Virus record (IMG/VR): IMGVR_UViG_3300006108_000041
Span: 1-30,740 of that record
Length of the DNA: 30,740 bases
Direction: 5' to 3' (one strand)
Origin: a virus
The position numbers and the translations under genes are program-made. Within the stretch, counting starts at the first letter, position 1. Every line of letters starts with the position of its first letter. This document shows positions 23,361 through 30,196 of the stretch, in pieces. The notes below the pieces were generated by a model, which saw only the letters and a list, made by a program, of their open reading frames with translations, did no database searches and had not been told where the DNA came from.

Positions 23361-24008
23361 CTATTTATATGCTTTTACCACCTTCACCAATTCACCAATA
23401 TAATTCTCAGTTTTCTCTAGAAATACAAGTGGTTCATGATCGTCTACTGCCATGATGATTGCAATTTGATTCACTGGAGTACCGATCATCTCTTCCAGGG
23501 ACACTGCGTAAAATGCCGTTTGTAAAAAATAAGATGTGATATCTTCTTTCTTTTTAACTCTGGATGAAGTCTTGAAGTCAATCACGGATAATACACCGTT
23601 GTATTCTCCGATACAATCAACTCTACCAGCAACTTTTAAAGTATCCGAATACAATGCACATTCTTGATACCAGATATTGTCGATGTTATCTAGAAGTGGT
23701 CGGATAGACAGAAAGGTTTCTTTGTGATTCGGCATCACATCTTTGAGATAATCTGGATCATTATTCAGATAGGATTCGGCAATAGAGTGTATGCGTGTTC
23801 CTCTGTTGGATGCTGTGCGTGATATCCGATTGGCTTCTTCCTCACCGACTTTCTTGCGCCATGCAGCAATAGAATCTCTGGAGAGTGATGAGAGAACCGT
23901 AGTGATAGACGGATACTTCTCACCAGATGGTGTAGTATAGTATCGTTTATCGTTGATGGTTTCGGAAGTTAGTTCTGGAAGTGCTTGTGGAGGACAATAA
24001 GTGAACAT
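23361..24008 (-). CDS. RecB-like PD-(D/E)XK exonuclease
   Basis: The 215-aa protein has a YPSITTVLS start region, an RGTRIHSIAESYL helix with H74, as in RecB/Cas4-type nucleases, and the catalytic motifs GRVDCIGEYNGVL (D131) and VIDFKTSSR (D144, K146). A QTAFYAVSLEE motif V helix follows. Such proteins act in recombination or DNA degradation in T4-like phages of aquatic bacteria. A short imperfect hairpin lies upstream at 24039-24074. The start has a GAGAG sequence about 17 bases upstream but no ideal SD. Confidence 0.88.
   Translation of the reverse strand: MFTYCPPQALPELTSETINDKRYYTTPSGEKYPSITTVLSSLSRDSIAAWRKKVGEEEANRISRTASNRGTRIHSIAESYLNNDPDYLKDVMPNHKETFLSIRPLLDNIDNIWYQECALYSDTLKVAGRVDCIGEYNGVLSVIDFKTSSRVKKKEDITSYFLQTAFYAVSLEEMIGTPVNQIAIIMAVDDHEPLVFLEKTENYIGELVKVVKAYK
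23362..23369 (-). promoter_or_regulatory. T4-type late promoter TATAAATA before the exported protein
   Basis: The minus strand reads GCATATAAATAGAAAAC with an exact TATAAATA. The start codon is 26 bases downstream and an AAGGAG ribosome site lies between. The box overlaps the 3' end of the nuclease gene. Confidence 0.8.
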
Positions 24009-24038
24009 AATATAGTGAATTAAACTCTCTTGAGTAAT

Positions 24039-24074
24039 GCGGAAAGTAACCGATTGGGTTTCGGCACTCTCCGC
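24039..24074 (-). terminator. Imperfect hairpin after the 63-aa gene
   Basis: On the minus strand, GCGGA/TCCGC, AGT/ACT and CCGA/TCGG pair around an AACCCAA loop, with small mismatches. It begins 5 bases after the stop at 24079. No long T run follows, so it may be a weak terminator or a processing site. Confidence 0.45.
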
Positions 24075-24078
24075 TTTC

Positions 24079-24270
24079 TTAGTTTCCCGATGGTGCTTCG
24101 GTTTCTGCGGGTGCTGGGAATTGTCCTGCTGCTTCTTTCTCTACACCTTCAATCAATTGGCGTACCTGAACAAATGGTTGGTTACCAAGATATCCAAGAA
24201 TACCATTGACTAACTGTACAGAGAGAGTGACGGTTTGGGGTGCTGCGGTTGCTGTGGTTGCGTCTGTCAT
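24079..24270 (-). CDS. Small phage protein, unknown function
   Basis: The 63-aa protein has a Thr/Ala-rich start (MTDATTATAAPQTVTLSVQL), then VNGILGYLGNQPFVQVRQLI, and a Glu/Ala/Pro tail (AAGQFPAPAETEAPSGN). The TLSVQLVNGILGYLGNQPF pattern is common in short phage proteins near structural genes; the helix begins in the VNGILGYLG portion. Function is unknown. It is preceded by a sigma70-type promoter at 24338-24366 and an AGGAGTCAG-type ribosome site. Confidence 0.75.
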   Translation of the reverse strand: MTDATTATAAPQTVTLSVQLVNGILGYLGNQPFVQVRQLIEGVEKEAAGQFPAPAETEAPSGN

Positions 24271-24337
24271 GTCAACTGACTCCTATAAAATAAAATTAAA
24301 AAAAATAAAAAGATACTACCGAAACTACTAGAAGAAC

Positions 24338-24366
24338 ATTGTACTACACTATAACTATATAGTCAA
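24338..24366 (-). promoter_or_regulatory. Sigma70-type promoter before the 63-aa gene
   Basis: TTGACT (24361-24366), exactly 17 bases, then TACAAT (24338-24343); each hexamer is one base from consensus. An AT-rich leader of about 60 bases follows. It separates the fibre cassette from the downstream accessory genes. Confidence 0.8.
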
Positions 24367-24377
24367 GTGTTTTTGTG

Positions 24378-24791
24378 TTACTTCCCACCTTCCAACCAAC
24401 CGGAAGATTGGTCAGTATTCGGATTTAGTGTGCCTGCGGCCGCAGATGCATCAGATAATGCACGAATGGAAATTGTGAATCTACCATTCAGTTTCCATCC
24501 AAGAAGTGCTTGAATGTATGCGGTATCTGTTGTAGATCCACTCCAACGGAATTGAATACCGATATAGAATGGAAGCATAAACCGAATACAGAATATCCCA
24601 TTACGGAACATCTGTGGCTTTTGCTGTGTGAAGTCAATCCACACCCACTTGCCTGTCTCCGCTGAAATATATCCCGATGTGAACATCAATACCGGCAGGA
24701 TAAATTCCATAGGTAGCAAGAAAGGAGGCCAATTCAGGATGGTGTTTAGCCATCCCGGTAGGCGTGGATCTTGTTCAGTAGCCCAGTTCAT
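24378..24791 (-). CDS. Unknown protein at the end of the fibre cassette
   Basis: This 137-aa protein is rich in Trp and Phe. It has a hydrophobic segment near residues 20-40 (WPPFLLPMEFILPVLMFTSG), then TGKWVWIDFTQQ, FCIRFMLPFYIGIQFRWSG and YIQALLGWKLNGRFTISIRA (each given in parts). I do not recognise a function. Alternating strands with aromatic residues suggest a beta-rich structure. It is the last gene of the fibre cassette, and its start codon overlaps the stop of the 166-aa protein, so it may be a fibre accessory or assembly protein. Confidence 0.6.
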   Translation of the reverse strand: MNWATEQDPRLPGWLNTILNWPPFLLPMEFILPVLMFTSGYISAETGKWVWIDFTQQKPQMFRNGIFCIRFMLPFYIGIQFRWSGSTTDTAYIQALLGWKLNGRFTISIRALSDASAAAGTLNPNTDQSSGWLEGGK

Positions 24792-25291
24792 TATTCGTAT
24801 AAGATGTTGATTGAGCCAGCATCAAATGTATCTGTGCCGTTTACAGTAGTGATACGAACACGGTCTAGTGTTCCAGAAAGAGTTACAGAACCACTACCCA
24901 AACTAATAGCACTCACTGCTTGGTACGCAACATTGGAAGAGAAAACCCAAGCATTTGAACCGAAGGAAGATATAATCGCCATTCCACTCCATGTGTTTAC
25001 GGACCCATTTGAACCAATCATTATAAAGCCGGCGGTGCTATTTGAATTGTTTGTGTTTGTTGTCCACGCAGAGGATGAATACCCTGATGAAGTTATGCTG
25101 CCAGCACCAATTTGAAGCAGAAAATTACTTGTACCGCTTCCACTAACACCATTAAACATCACAGTAATCCGTTTCACGCCGGCAGGGATGCCTGTAAAGT
25201 CAATGCTTGTTCCGCTGGTCGATGCTTGTGCCGTTCCCAAATTGGGAATACCGACTGTAGTTAGGTTGTTGCCATCTAAAATGATAGACAT
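24791..25291 (-). CDS. Fibre / receptor-binding-type beta protein
   Basis: The 166-aa protein opens MSIILDGNNLTTVG, a start common in small phage fibre proteins. The rest is Ser/Thr/Gly-rich beta sequence: IDFTGIPAGVKRITVMFNGV, then GSGTSNFLLQIGAGSI and a C-terminal TLDRVRITTVNGTDTFDAGS. IPAGVKRITVMFNGVSGSG resembles a known beta-sandwich fibre module (given in parts). It is probably a fibre tip or decoration. Start: SD GGAG in CGGTTATG context is weak but upstream AAGGAGCGG fits. It lies 13 bases after the 141-aa gene's stop. Confidence 0.7.
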   Translation of the reverse strand: MSIILDGNNLTTVGIPNLGTAQASTSGTSIDFTGIPAGVKRITVMFNGVSGSGTSNFLLQIGAGSITSSGYSSSAWTTNTNNSNSTAGFIMIGSNGSVNTWSGMAIISSFGSNAWVFSSNVAYQAVSAISLGSGSVTLSGTLDRVRITTVNGTDTFDAGSINILYE

Positions 25292-25304
25292 AACCGCTCC
25301 TTAA

Positions 25305-25730
25305 TTAAGCATTAGCCGCAATAGCATCTTGTACAGGGGCTACGGCAGTTCTCAGATCCGCAGTGGTTTTAGCAGCAGCAATTGCTGTACGTGCAGTGGT
25401 CAACAATGCCAACCAGTCATCATCAGCCATCTTGTTAGCAACACCGATTCCAGCGTTTGTGCTGCGGTGGGCCACTTCTGCTTTAGCCATAACATTCAAA
25501 GCGTCTTGCTGATACGCAATAGCTTTAGTCATGTTGACTGTGACTGTATCGCCGGTCAATTCCCATGCGTTGAAGAAATCATTGTCTGCTTGGGGCAGAG
25601 TGGAGTCATCTACGATGATGGAATGTGAAGGTGTATCTTTAGCTTTAGTAGCATGAATGTCCAGTTCGCCTGTGGGAACGCAGACAGAGACGCCGCCGTT
25701 GTCGTTTGTGAAGATGATTACTTGTGTCAT
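25305..25730 (-). CDS. Fibre-cassette accessory protein
   Basis: This 141-aa protein starts MTQVIIFTNDNGGVSVCVPT, then LDIHATKAKDTPSHSIIVDD, a segment with FFNAWELTGDTVTVNMTKAI, and an Ala-rich helical C-terminus (TTADLRTAVAPVQDAIAANA). The pattern is known to me from fibre-cassette proteins of environmental phages and could be a fibre-assembly chaperone, but this is not established. SD AAGGAT precedes the ATG. A truncated copy of its first codons lies just upstream (25742-25774), which marks a past recombination in this cassette. Confidence 0.7.
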   Translation of the reverse strand: MTQVIIFTNDNGGVSVCVPTGELDIHATKAKDTPSHSIIVDDSTLPQADNDFFNAWELTGDTVTVNMTKAIAYQQDALNVMAKAEVAHRSTNAGIGVANKMADDDWLALLTTARTAIAAAKTTADLRTAVAPVQDAIAANA

Positions 25731-25785
25731 GATTTATCCTTTTATTGATCGTTTGTGAAAATGATTACTTGCATGATTTATCCTT
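25702..25785. repeat. Imperfect direct repeat at the start of the 141-aa gene
   Basis: 25702-25741 and 25749-25785 are near-identical copies: both hold TCGTTTGTGAAxATGATTACTTG, then (with three bases missing in the second copy) CATGATTTATCCTT, shown in parts. They differ by a substitution and a 3-base gap. Each carries a ribosome site, ATG and the first codons of the gene family. Confidence 0.85.
25742..25774 (-). pseudogene. Duplicated 5' remnant of the fibre accessory gene
   Basis: The remnant reads MQVIIFTNDQ and stop, matching MTQVIIFTND of the intact gene 12 bases downstream. It keeps its own AAGGAT ribosome site, which overlaps the stop of the preceding fibre gene. It probably marks replacement of an older homologue. 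It could still be translated as a 10-aa peptide. Confidence 0.75.
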
Positions 25786-26173
25786 ATCTAAAAACAACGA
25801 TATTTGCGTAACTTGCGTCAACCGTTGCGTTTCCTGTGTCATTACAGATTACATTGAATGATGTTGTGGTCACACTGGTATAAGTTGATAGAGCCGCTGA
25901 TCTTCCACTGTTTGCCGGATTTGCTGACGTTACTACACAATAATTTGCATCGGGCATAGCATTAGTAAAGTTAATTGTGTACGAACCTGTTGCAGTTCGA
26001 GTTATGCTGCTGACATTGTAAGAGGCCCGAACCGTGACCGATGATACGCCATTCCAGTTTGCCCACGCCTGAGCATTAGTATTTACGCCATTGCTTTGAA
26101 TGTTTAATACACCAGAACCATCCGCTGTTTGGGTTAATCCTGTTCCTGATACTGCATTTAGAATTGTGGTCAT
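25784..26173 (-). CDS. Fibre module protein, paralogue A
   Basis: The 129-aa beta protein has AWANWNGVSSVTVRASYNVS, then SITRTATGSYTINFTNAMPD and ANYCVVTSA, ending SYANIVVFR. The next gene encodes a clear paralogue with the same AW-x-x-(F/W)NGV, NVSS(V/I)TRT-TG-YT-NFTNAM and NY blocks. This module (a small beta-sandwich) occurs in phage fibre tips. The N-terminal part (SGTGLTQTADGSGVLNIQSN) resembles the C1q-like protein's GLTMTGDASGVLQLNS. SD AGGAGTC precedes the ATG. Confidence 0.78.
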   Translation of the reverse strand: MTTILNAVSGTGLTQTADGSGVLNIQSNGVNTNAQAWANWNGVSSVTVRASYNVSSITRTATGSYTINFTNAMPDANYCVVTSANPANSGRSAALSTYTSVTTTSFNVICNDTGNATVDASYANIVVFR

Positions 26174-26185
26174 GATGACTCCTTT

Positions 26186-26554
26186 TTAGCGGAAGATGGA
26201 TAATGCTATATAAGATTGATCTGCAAATGCACCACCGTTCTGTGTGTCACAACCACAGCTAGTTGTTGCGCGAGTATCAATTCCCATGACTCTATTAGCA
26301 GTGGTTGTCCCTACCGCGGCATAGTTAGTGTCTGACATAGCATTTGTAAAGTTGACAGTATATTGTCCGGTTCCTGTTCTTGTTACGGAACTAACATTAA
26401 ATGAACCCAATATTGATGCTGTAGTTACACCATTAAAACTTACCCAAGCACGGCAAAGCGTCCCAATTTGCGTGCTATTACCATCATTAAACTGTGGCGG
26501 GGTTCCTGCTGTAGACGATTGGATTACGTCTGAAGCTAATGTTCCATAAGTCAT
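26186..26554 (-). CDS. Fibre module protein, paralogue B
   Basis: The 122-aa protein shares AWVSFNGVTTASILGSFNVS, SVTRTGTGQYTVNFTNAMSD and TNYAAV with the adjacent 129-aa protein, and ends SYIALSIFR versus SYANIVVFR. The N-terminal third differs (TYGTLASDVIQSSTAGTPPQ), which suggests swapping of anchors on a common tip module. A CGCDT cysteine pair is present near the C-terminus. Its start overlaps the stop of the 75-aa gene by 4 bases. Confidence 0.78.
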   Translation of the reverse strand: MTYGTLASDVIQSSTAGTPPQFNDGNSTQIGTLCRAWVSFNGVTTASILGSFNVSSVTRTGTGQYTVNFTNAMSDTNYAAVGTTTANRVMGIDTRATTSCGCDTQNGGAFADQSYIALSIFR

Positions 26555-26778
26555 AATAGCACCACTCTTGATCCGTTAGGGATAGTTAAAATAGCACCCG
26601 ATGCCAAAGTAACAGGGCCAACCATTACTGCACTGCGACCCGATGTTACTGTGTAAGAAGCACTAATCGTTTGAGCATTTTCATACAATGCCGTACCTGC
26701 GCCGGGGAAAGCCGGAAGTGCCTGCACCCCAGTGTTTGGATATGTGACACCATTTGTGCCGTCAATGATCATTGTCAT
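26551..26778 (-). CDS. Short fibre-type protein
   Basis: The 75-aa protein starts MTMIIDGTNGVTYPNTG, the frequent opening of small phage fibre-associated proteins, and continues with a beta pattern: TISASYTVTSGRSAVMVGPV then TLASGAILTIPNGSRVVLL. ASGAILTIPNGSRVVLL resembles the last turn of fibre modules that display an external loop. Its ATG overlaps the stop of the upstream XkdW-like gene (TAATG). Function beyond a fibre role is unknown. Confidence 0.7.
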   Translation of the reverse strand: MTMIIDGTNGVTYPNTGVQALPAFPGAGTALYENAQTISASYTVTSGRSAVMVGPVTLASGAILTIPNGSRVVLL

Positions 26779-26957
26779 TATTTAGCTCCTTGTAATTGAG
26801 CTTCAGTTGGTTTGGCTAATGTTGGATGTTCCCACTTAGAAATGTAATCGCCTTTGCCGTCTGAATCGTTTTGCAGATGAATTGTGCCTGTAATTGGCGA
26901 AAAATCTGCTGAAGTAAGAGTGGGATAAATTGCGAGAATTTGGTCGTATAAAGCCAT
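26778..26957 (-). CDS. XkdW-like small protein
   Basis: A 59-aa frame begins with ATG at 26957 and stops at 26778. It reads MALYDQILAIYPTLTSADFS, then PITGTIHLQNDSDGKGDYIS and KWEHPTLAKPTEAQLQGAK. The opening (LYDQILAIYP), the (N)DSDGKG-YI-KWEHP segment and the PTEAQL end match the XkdW family of phage fibre-region proteins. Both ends overlap neighbours by one base (TAATG on each side), which strongly supports that it is real. Its role is unknown; XkdW-like proteins accompany tail-fibre genes. Confidence 0.85.
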   Translation of the reverse strand: MALYDQILAIYPTLTSADFSPITGTIHLQNDSDGKGDYISKWEHPTLAKPTEAQLQGAK

Positions 26958-27544
26958 TATGCACCCCGTACCATTGTTGCAGAAAAGAAAGTATTTGGAC
27001 TTCCACCTGAAAATTGAACCCCTGTTCCACCATAAATATATGCGTATAACTCAATATAATCAGTAGAACCATTAAAATAAACCACATCAGAAACACTTAA
27101 ACCGCCTGATTGTGTTGAAGCACTATTATTGTTTAATCCGCTAGAAGCATATTGACTTCCATTTTTATATATAGCAACTTGTCCACCTGTTCCAAAAACT
27201 GTGCTTGCAATAATAGTTACAGTTCCATTTACTTGATAATAACCAGCAACTTGTGGAGTAAAACGATAATTTGTAACATTATCAAAAGCAGTTGCAGTAT
27301 CAAATGTTTTGGTATTAATTGTTGCTTTTGTCCAAGTTGCACTTGACACATTTTGTGTAGATGCTAAATAAGCACGAAACGCTGGCATATTACCGCTAAC
27401 CATGACCGTACCTGTGGCCTGTGGAACGGTGGCAACGTACTGACCATTGGATGTGCCTGAGTTAAGCTGCAACACACCAGACGCATCCCCTGTCATCGTT
27501 AATCCCGGCTGCGTGGGATTTCCTGCTGTGATAATGCTTGCCAT
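26957..27544 (-). CDS. C1q-like receptor-binding fibre protein
   Basis: The 195-aa protein has a short anchor (about 1-50, GLTMTGDASGVLQLNSGTSN) and a C1q/TNF-like domain. Family marks are MPAFRAYLASTQNVSSATWT, then NYRFTPQVAGYYQVNGTVTI, QVAIYKNGSQYASSG, SVSDVVYFNGSTDYIELYAY and the closing TFFSATMVRGA. C1q-like trimers often bind receptors at fibre tips. It is the first gene of the fibre cassette, with SD GGAG and two tandem TATAAATA boxes upstream at 27595-27612. The anchor resembles that of the 129-aa protein. Confidence 0.85.
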   Translation of the reverse strand: MASIITAGNPTQPGLTMTGDASGVLQLNSGTSNGQYVATVPQATGTVMVSGNMPAFRAYLASTQNVSSATWTKATINTKTFDTATAFDNVTNYRFTPQVAGYYQVNGTVTIIASTVFGTGGQVAIYKNGSQYASSGLNNNSASTQSGGLSVSDVVYFNGSTDYIELYAYIYGGTGVQFSGGSPNTFFSATMVRGA

Positions 27545-27594
27545 ATCTATTGCTCCATTTTTAATTGTTTTTAGTAAAAAAACTACTACTGAAC

Positions 27595-27612
27595 TATTTA
27601 TACTTATTTATA
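27595..27612 (-). promoter_or_regulatory. Two tandem late promoters before the fibre cassette
   Basis: TATAAATA occurs at 27605-27612 and again at 27595-27602 on the minus strand, exactly 10 bases apart (TATAAATAAGTATAAATAG). The first fibre gene starts 50-60 bases downstream. A further TATAAATA lies at 27733-27740. Confidence 0.8.
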
Positions 27613-27665
27613 TTTCAACTTTATTCAAAATAGCATTTTGTAAATACAAAAATTACTAAATAAGT

Positions 27666-27695
27666 GTGTATCGCCGAGTTCCAGCTCGCATACAC
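27666..27695. other. Hairpin upstream of the endonuclease remnant
   Basis: GTGTAT pairs with ATACAC and, inside, CGAG pairs with CTCG around a TTCCAG loop. It precedes the AGGAG of the small plus-strand frame and also lies downstream of phoH on the other strand. It may be a leader structure or weak terminator; there is no long T run. Confidence 0.45.
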
Positions 27696-27721
27696 TCTAA
27701 CATTACAGGAGAATGTCAGCC

Positions 27722-27817
27722 ATGTCAATAGATATTTATAATTTACTTATAACTAAAAATCACAACAAACACTACTTAGATAGATATTGGAAATTTATAC
27801 AATCATGTATACAATAA
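27722..27817 (+). pseudogene. Probable N-terminal remnant of an HNH homing endonuclease
   Basis: A 31-codon plus-strand frame with AGGAG 10 bases upstream encodes MSIDIYNLLITKNHNKHYLD then RYWKFIQSCIQ. The pattern N-H-N-x-H-Y-L-x-R-Y-x-K-F-I resembles the N-terminus of phage HNH homing endonucleases, just before their HHI-P-K motif. No HNH motif follows; the frame stops and phoH ends 14 bases later in the other direction. It is the only plus-strand frame in the right half with an SD and recognisable sequence. Most likely it is a decayed endonuclease, or a very short intact gene of unknown role. Confidence 0.5.
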
Positions 27818-27831
27818 GAGAATGAATACAT

Positions 27832-28620
27832 CTAAGCCATCTTAGAATCTTCATACTTCATTGTAGCAATAATATAGTTCTTAACCAGATCGGATCTTAG
27901 AATATCATTGACATCAAACTCAATCTTGACCACATCTGGCATGTACTTTAATATCTCAAAGAACTCAGGTAGACCTGATACGTCATTCTTTTTTCTATAC
28001 AAATCATTCTGCCTGTAATCGCCGGTCAGGATGATTTTGGATCTGCTTCCAACACGAGTAACAATTGTTGATAATTCTTGTAGATTACAATTTTCAAGTT
28101 CGTCCACAAGAATAATTGAATCATCAAATGTACAACCTCTAAGGAAACTAGTAGATAGGAACTGAATCTGTCCTTGTTCTTTTAGTCTAACATAAGCCTC
28201 TTTCTTACCAAATAGAGTCTCACAGATTTGTATGTATGGCATCTCAAATGCTTCCATTTTCTCTGCGAGTGATCCAGGTAGATATCCAATTTCTCTGGAC
28301 TGCACTGATGACCGAACAATCACCAGTCTTTTATATGGTGTACCCTTGTCTAGAACTTGTTCTAAGGCAAGATAAATTCCTATGATTGTTTTACCACATC
28401 CAGCGACACCATGTAATACGATAAACTCTTTGCCTTTTCTATAAGCATCAAAGAATAACTTCTGATTATCTGTGAGCGGTTCGAATGTTTTTAAATCATC
28501 TATCTTAATTTTTAATGCATGAGATTGCTTAGAATCTTCATAGTGTGTTTCTGATTTTGTATTCTTTACAAAGGATTGGGATGGGTCTTCTGTCGTTTTT
28601 CTTACTCGCTGTGTGGCCAT
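27832..28620 (-). CDS. phoH: PhoH-like ATPase
   Basis: The 262-aa protein has Walker A GVAGCGKT (residues 71-78) in IVLHGVAGCGKTIIGIYLAL (parts), SSVQSREIGYLPG, a Walker B ILVDELENCNLQE, and LTGDYRQNDLY as the sensor region. These are PhoH-family hallmarks, an RNA-helicase-like P-loop fold common in T4-like phages of aquatic bacteria. Its phage function is not settled; the link to phosphate stress is from the bacterial homologue. AAGGAA precedes the ATG. The phage-type basic N-terminus (MATQRVRKTTEDPSQSFVKN) is longer than the core. Confidence 0.95.
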   Translation of the reverse strand: MATQRVRKTTEDPSQSFVKNTKSETHYEDSKQSHALKIKIDDLKTFEPLTDNQKLFFDAYRKGKEFIVLHGVAGCGKTIIGIYLALEQVLDKGTPYKRLVIVRSSVQSREIGYLPGSLAEKMEAFEMPYIQICETLFGKKEAYVRLKEQGQIQFLSTSFLRGCTFDDSIILVDELENCNLQELSTIVTRVGSRSKIILTGDYRQNDLYRKKNDVSGLPEFFEILKYMPDVVKIEFDVNDILRSDLVKNYIIATMKYEDSKMA

Positions 28621-28695
28621 TCACTGATTCCTTTTTATTATTAATATTCTTGGATCCCAATAAGTATGGAATTTCTGCGGACTTATGGTACATTG

Positions 28696-28980
28696 CTACC
28701 ACTCTCTATTGCCGGAAGATGTTTTGTGATGATCCTTTACTGTGTTACCGGGTACTGTAGTTTTTATGCGATCAATCACATACTTTTCAAAGGTGGAATC
28801 TGCCTTCTTAGTTCCTGGAACACTCATCCGCATAGCATCACCAAAAGATGGCAATGTTTCTGCTGAGTGATATCGTTCTAGTGTGGGATTGTCAATCTGA
28901 AATTGATTCAAATCTTTATAGGACATTTTGTGTTCTACAATCTCATCGGTTTCAATATTGCGAAAGGTATAAATGGACAT
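28696..28980 (-). CDS. Conserved phage protein, FmdB-like start
   Basis: The 94-aa protein starts MSIYTFRNIETDEIVEHKMS, then KDLNQFQIDNPTLERYHSA, resembling the opening of FmdB-type zinc-ribbon proteins, but it has no cysteines, so it cannot bind zinc that way. The basic C-terminus (FEKYVIDRIKTTVPGN, then DHHKTSSGNREW) is likely flexible. Similar cysteine-free proteins occur near phoH-like or replication genes in T4-like phages; function unknown. Its ATG overlaps the stop of the 212-aa gene by one base. Confidence 0.75.
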   Translation of the reverse strand: MSIYTFRNIETDEIVEHKMSYKDLNQFQIDNPTLERYHSAETLPSFGDAMRMSVPGTKKADSTFEKYVIDRIKTTVPGNTVKDHHKTSSGNREW

Positions 28981-29618
28981 TATGTATTTCCTTTTCTATT
29001 CTTTTTAATTTCTTCAAGAACTGCAACTATATCTATCGCATCAGGATCTTCAACTAACCTGAATACGTATGCAGATTTTTCTTCATTCCATTCAAGTTGA
29101 CTAAAACTTTTAAGAAGTTTTCTACTTTCAATGGTATGCGTCAGCCCAAGTTCACCTGAACCATCCGACCTTTCTGTGTGTCCTATATCTTTTACTACCT
29201 TATCGGTACCTTTAACCAATTTATGGGCAAGTCTACCATATGTTGCATGTTTATCACTTGATGGTGCTTGTATCTTAATTTTTCTACCGTGTTGCAGTTG
29301 AAGTTCTGCATCATTTTTTATGATATTGAATGAGTGTAACATAGATTTAGTATCTATATCTTCTTTTTCTTTATCTTGACCTGGTTTTAGATGGTAGTTA
29401 TGGATATGATATTCTATTTCTCTGTGGCGATTCATCAATCTAACCACTGCGTGACCATGATGCTTCATATGGTCAGAATATAACACATTAGTATGACCTG
29501 GATATATTTTGCCTCGTGCTTGATGATTGATGCGTTTCTCTAAATCCAAGTCTCTATGTGCATCAAGTTTAGTATCCAATATCTCTAAAAGTAATTCTTC
29601 AGTGATATAATCTGTCAT
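28980..29618 (-). CDS. Unknown phage protein
   Basis: I chose the ATG at 29618 (MTDYITEELLLEILDTKLD), which overlaps the upstream stop by 4 bases (ATGA), over an ATG 7 codons earlier. The 212-aa protein is basic and His-rich in the first half (NVLYSDHMKHHGHAVVRLMN, HREIEYHIHNYHLKPG), with a charged helical second half ending VAVLEEIKKNRKGNT. No signal peptide, membrane segment or known catalytic motif is visible. It is co-transcribed with its neighbours. Function unknown. Confidence 0.72.
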   Translation of the reverse strand: MTDYITEELLLEILDTKLDAHRDLDLEKRINHQARGKIYPGHTNVLYSDHMKHHGHAVVRLMNRHREIEYHIHNYHLKPGQDKEKEDIDTKSMLHSFNIIKNDAELQLQHGRKIKIQAPSSDKHATYGRLAHKLVKGTDKVVKDIGHTERSDGSGELGLTHTIESRKLLKSFSQLEWNEEKSAYVFRLVEDPDAIDIVAVLEEIKKNRKGNT

Positions 29619-30172
29619 GTAGTCTCCATAGTGAACCATGATGGTACAGGTCGTGAATTGATTTTACCAGACCAGTTGGCCAAATGCTGTTTCTTTTCAT
29701 TGTAATAGTTTCTATAACTATTTAGACTATCACCAGATACTTTGCATTCATCGGGCATTGCAGGAACCGGCATAAAGAACTTACCATCCGGTATATTTTT
29801 AGGACAATCTTTAAGATAGTCAACTAATTTTGTACATGCATGAACTTTACCGTACCGATACTGATATTCATCTAGCATAGCCAAAAATAAACTGAAGTGC
29901 CATTGATAGTTTTCTTTGTTTGTTCTGGTCCACACGGTAGAAGGATGATGGATATGTGATACACCATACAATATATCTTCACGATCATCAGGTAAAACAT
30001 ATCGTTTCACATTGCGGCCAGTCTTAGACTTGACAATAGTTTCAGTACCATCCAGATACCGATGAGCAGATGACAACATCATCGCACTTTCTAGTGGCAT
30101 TTTTACGCAATGCTTGTCCATCTGCCACATTGCAATTTCTTTAACATTTTCAGATAAGGCAAATATGTTCAT
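29615..30172 (-). CDS. Conserved phage protein, unknown function
   Basis: The product from MNIFALSENVKEIAMWQMDK has 185 aa. The ATG at 30172 has GGAGG 6 bases upstream, whereas an upstream in-frame ATG at 30205 would sit in the promoter. Conserved features are HCVKMPLESAMMLSSAHRYL, the HHPSTVWTRTNKENYQWHFS segment, KNIPDGKFFMPVPAMPDECK and YRNYYNEKKQHLANW (shown in parts). I know this pattern as a widespread protein of T4-like phages of aquatic bacteria, without a proven role. Conserved His, Lys and Glu residues suggest an enzyme, but that is only inference. Confidence 0.82.
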   Translation of the reverse strand: MNIFALSENVKEIAMWQMDKHCVKMPLESAMMLSSAHRYLDGTETIVKSKTGRNVKRYVLPDDREDILYGVSHIHHPSTVWTRTNKENYQWHFSLFLAMLDEYQYRYGKVHACTKLVDYLKDCPKNIPDGKFFMPVPAMPDECKVSGDSLNSYRNYYNEKKQHLANWSGKINSRPVPSWFTMETT

Positions 30173-30196
30173 AACAAACCTCCATAATATACAACC

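Noticed and set aside
26836-27096. 86-codon minus frame overlapping the C1q-like gene
   Set aside because: It overlaps both the XkdW-like gene and the C1q-like gene in another frame and has no coherent protein pattern.
29619-29639. Upstream ATG for the 212-aa protein
   Set aside because: The ATG at 29618 overlaps the preceding stop as ATGA, the coupling used throughout this genome.
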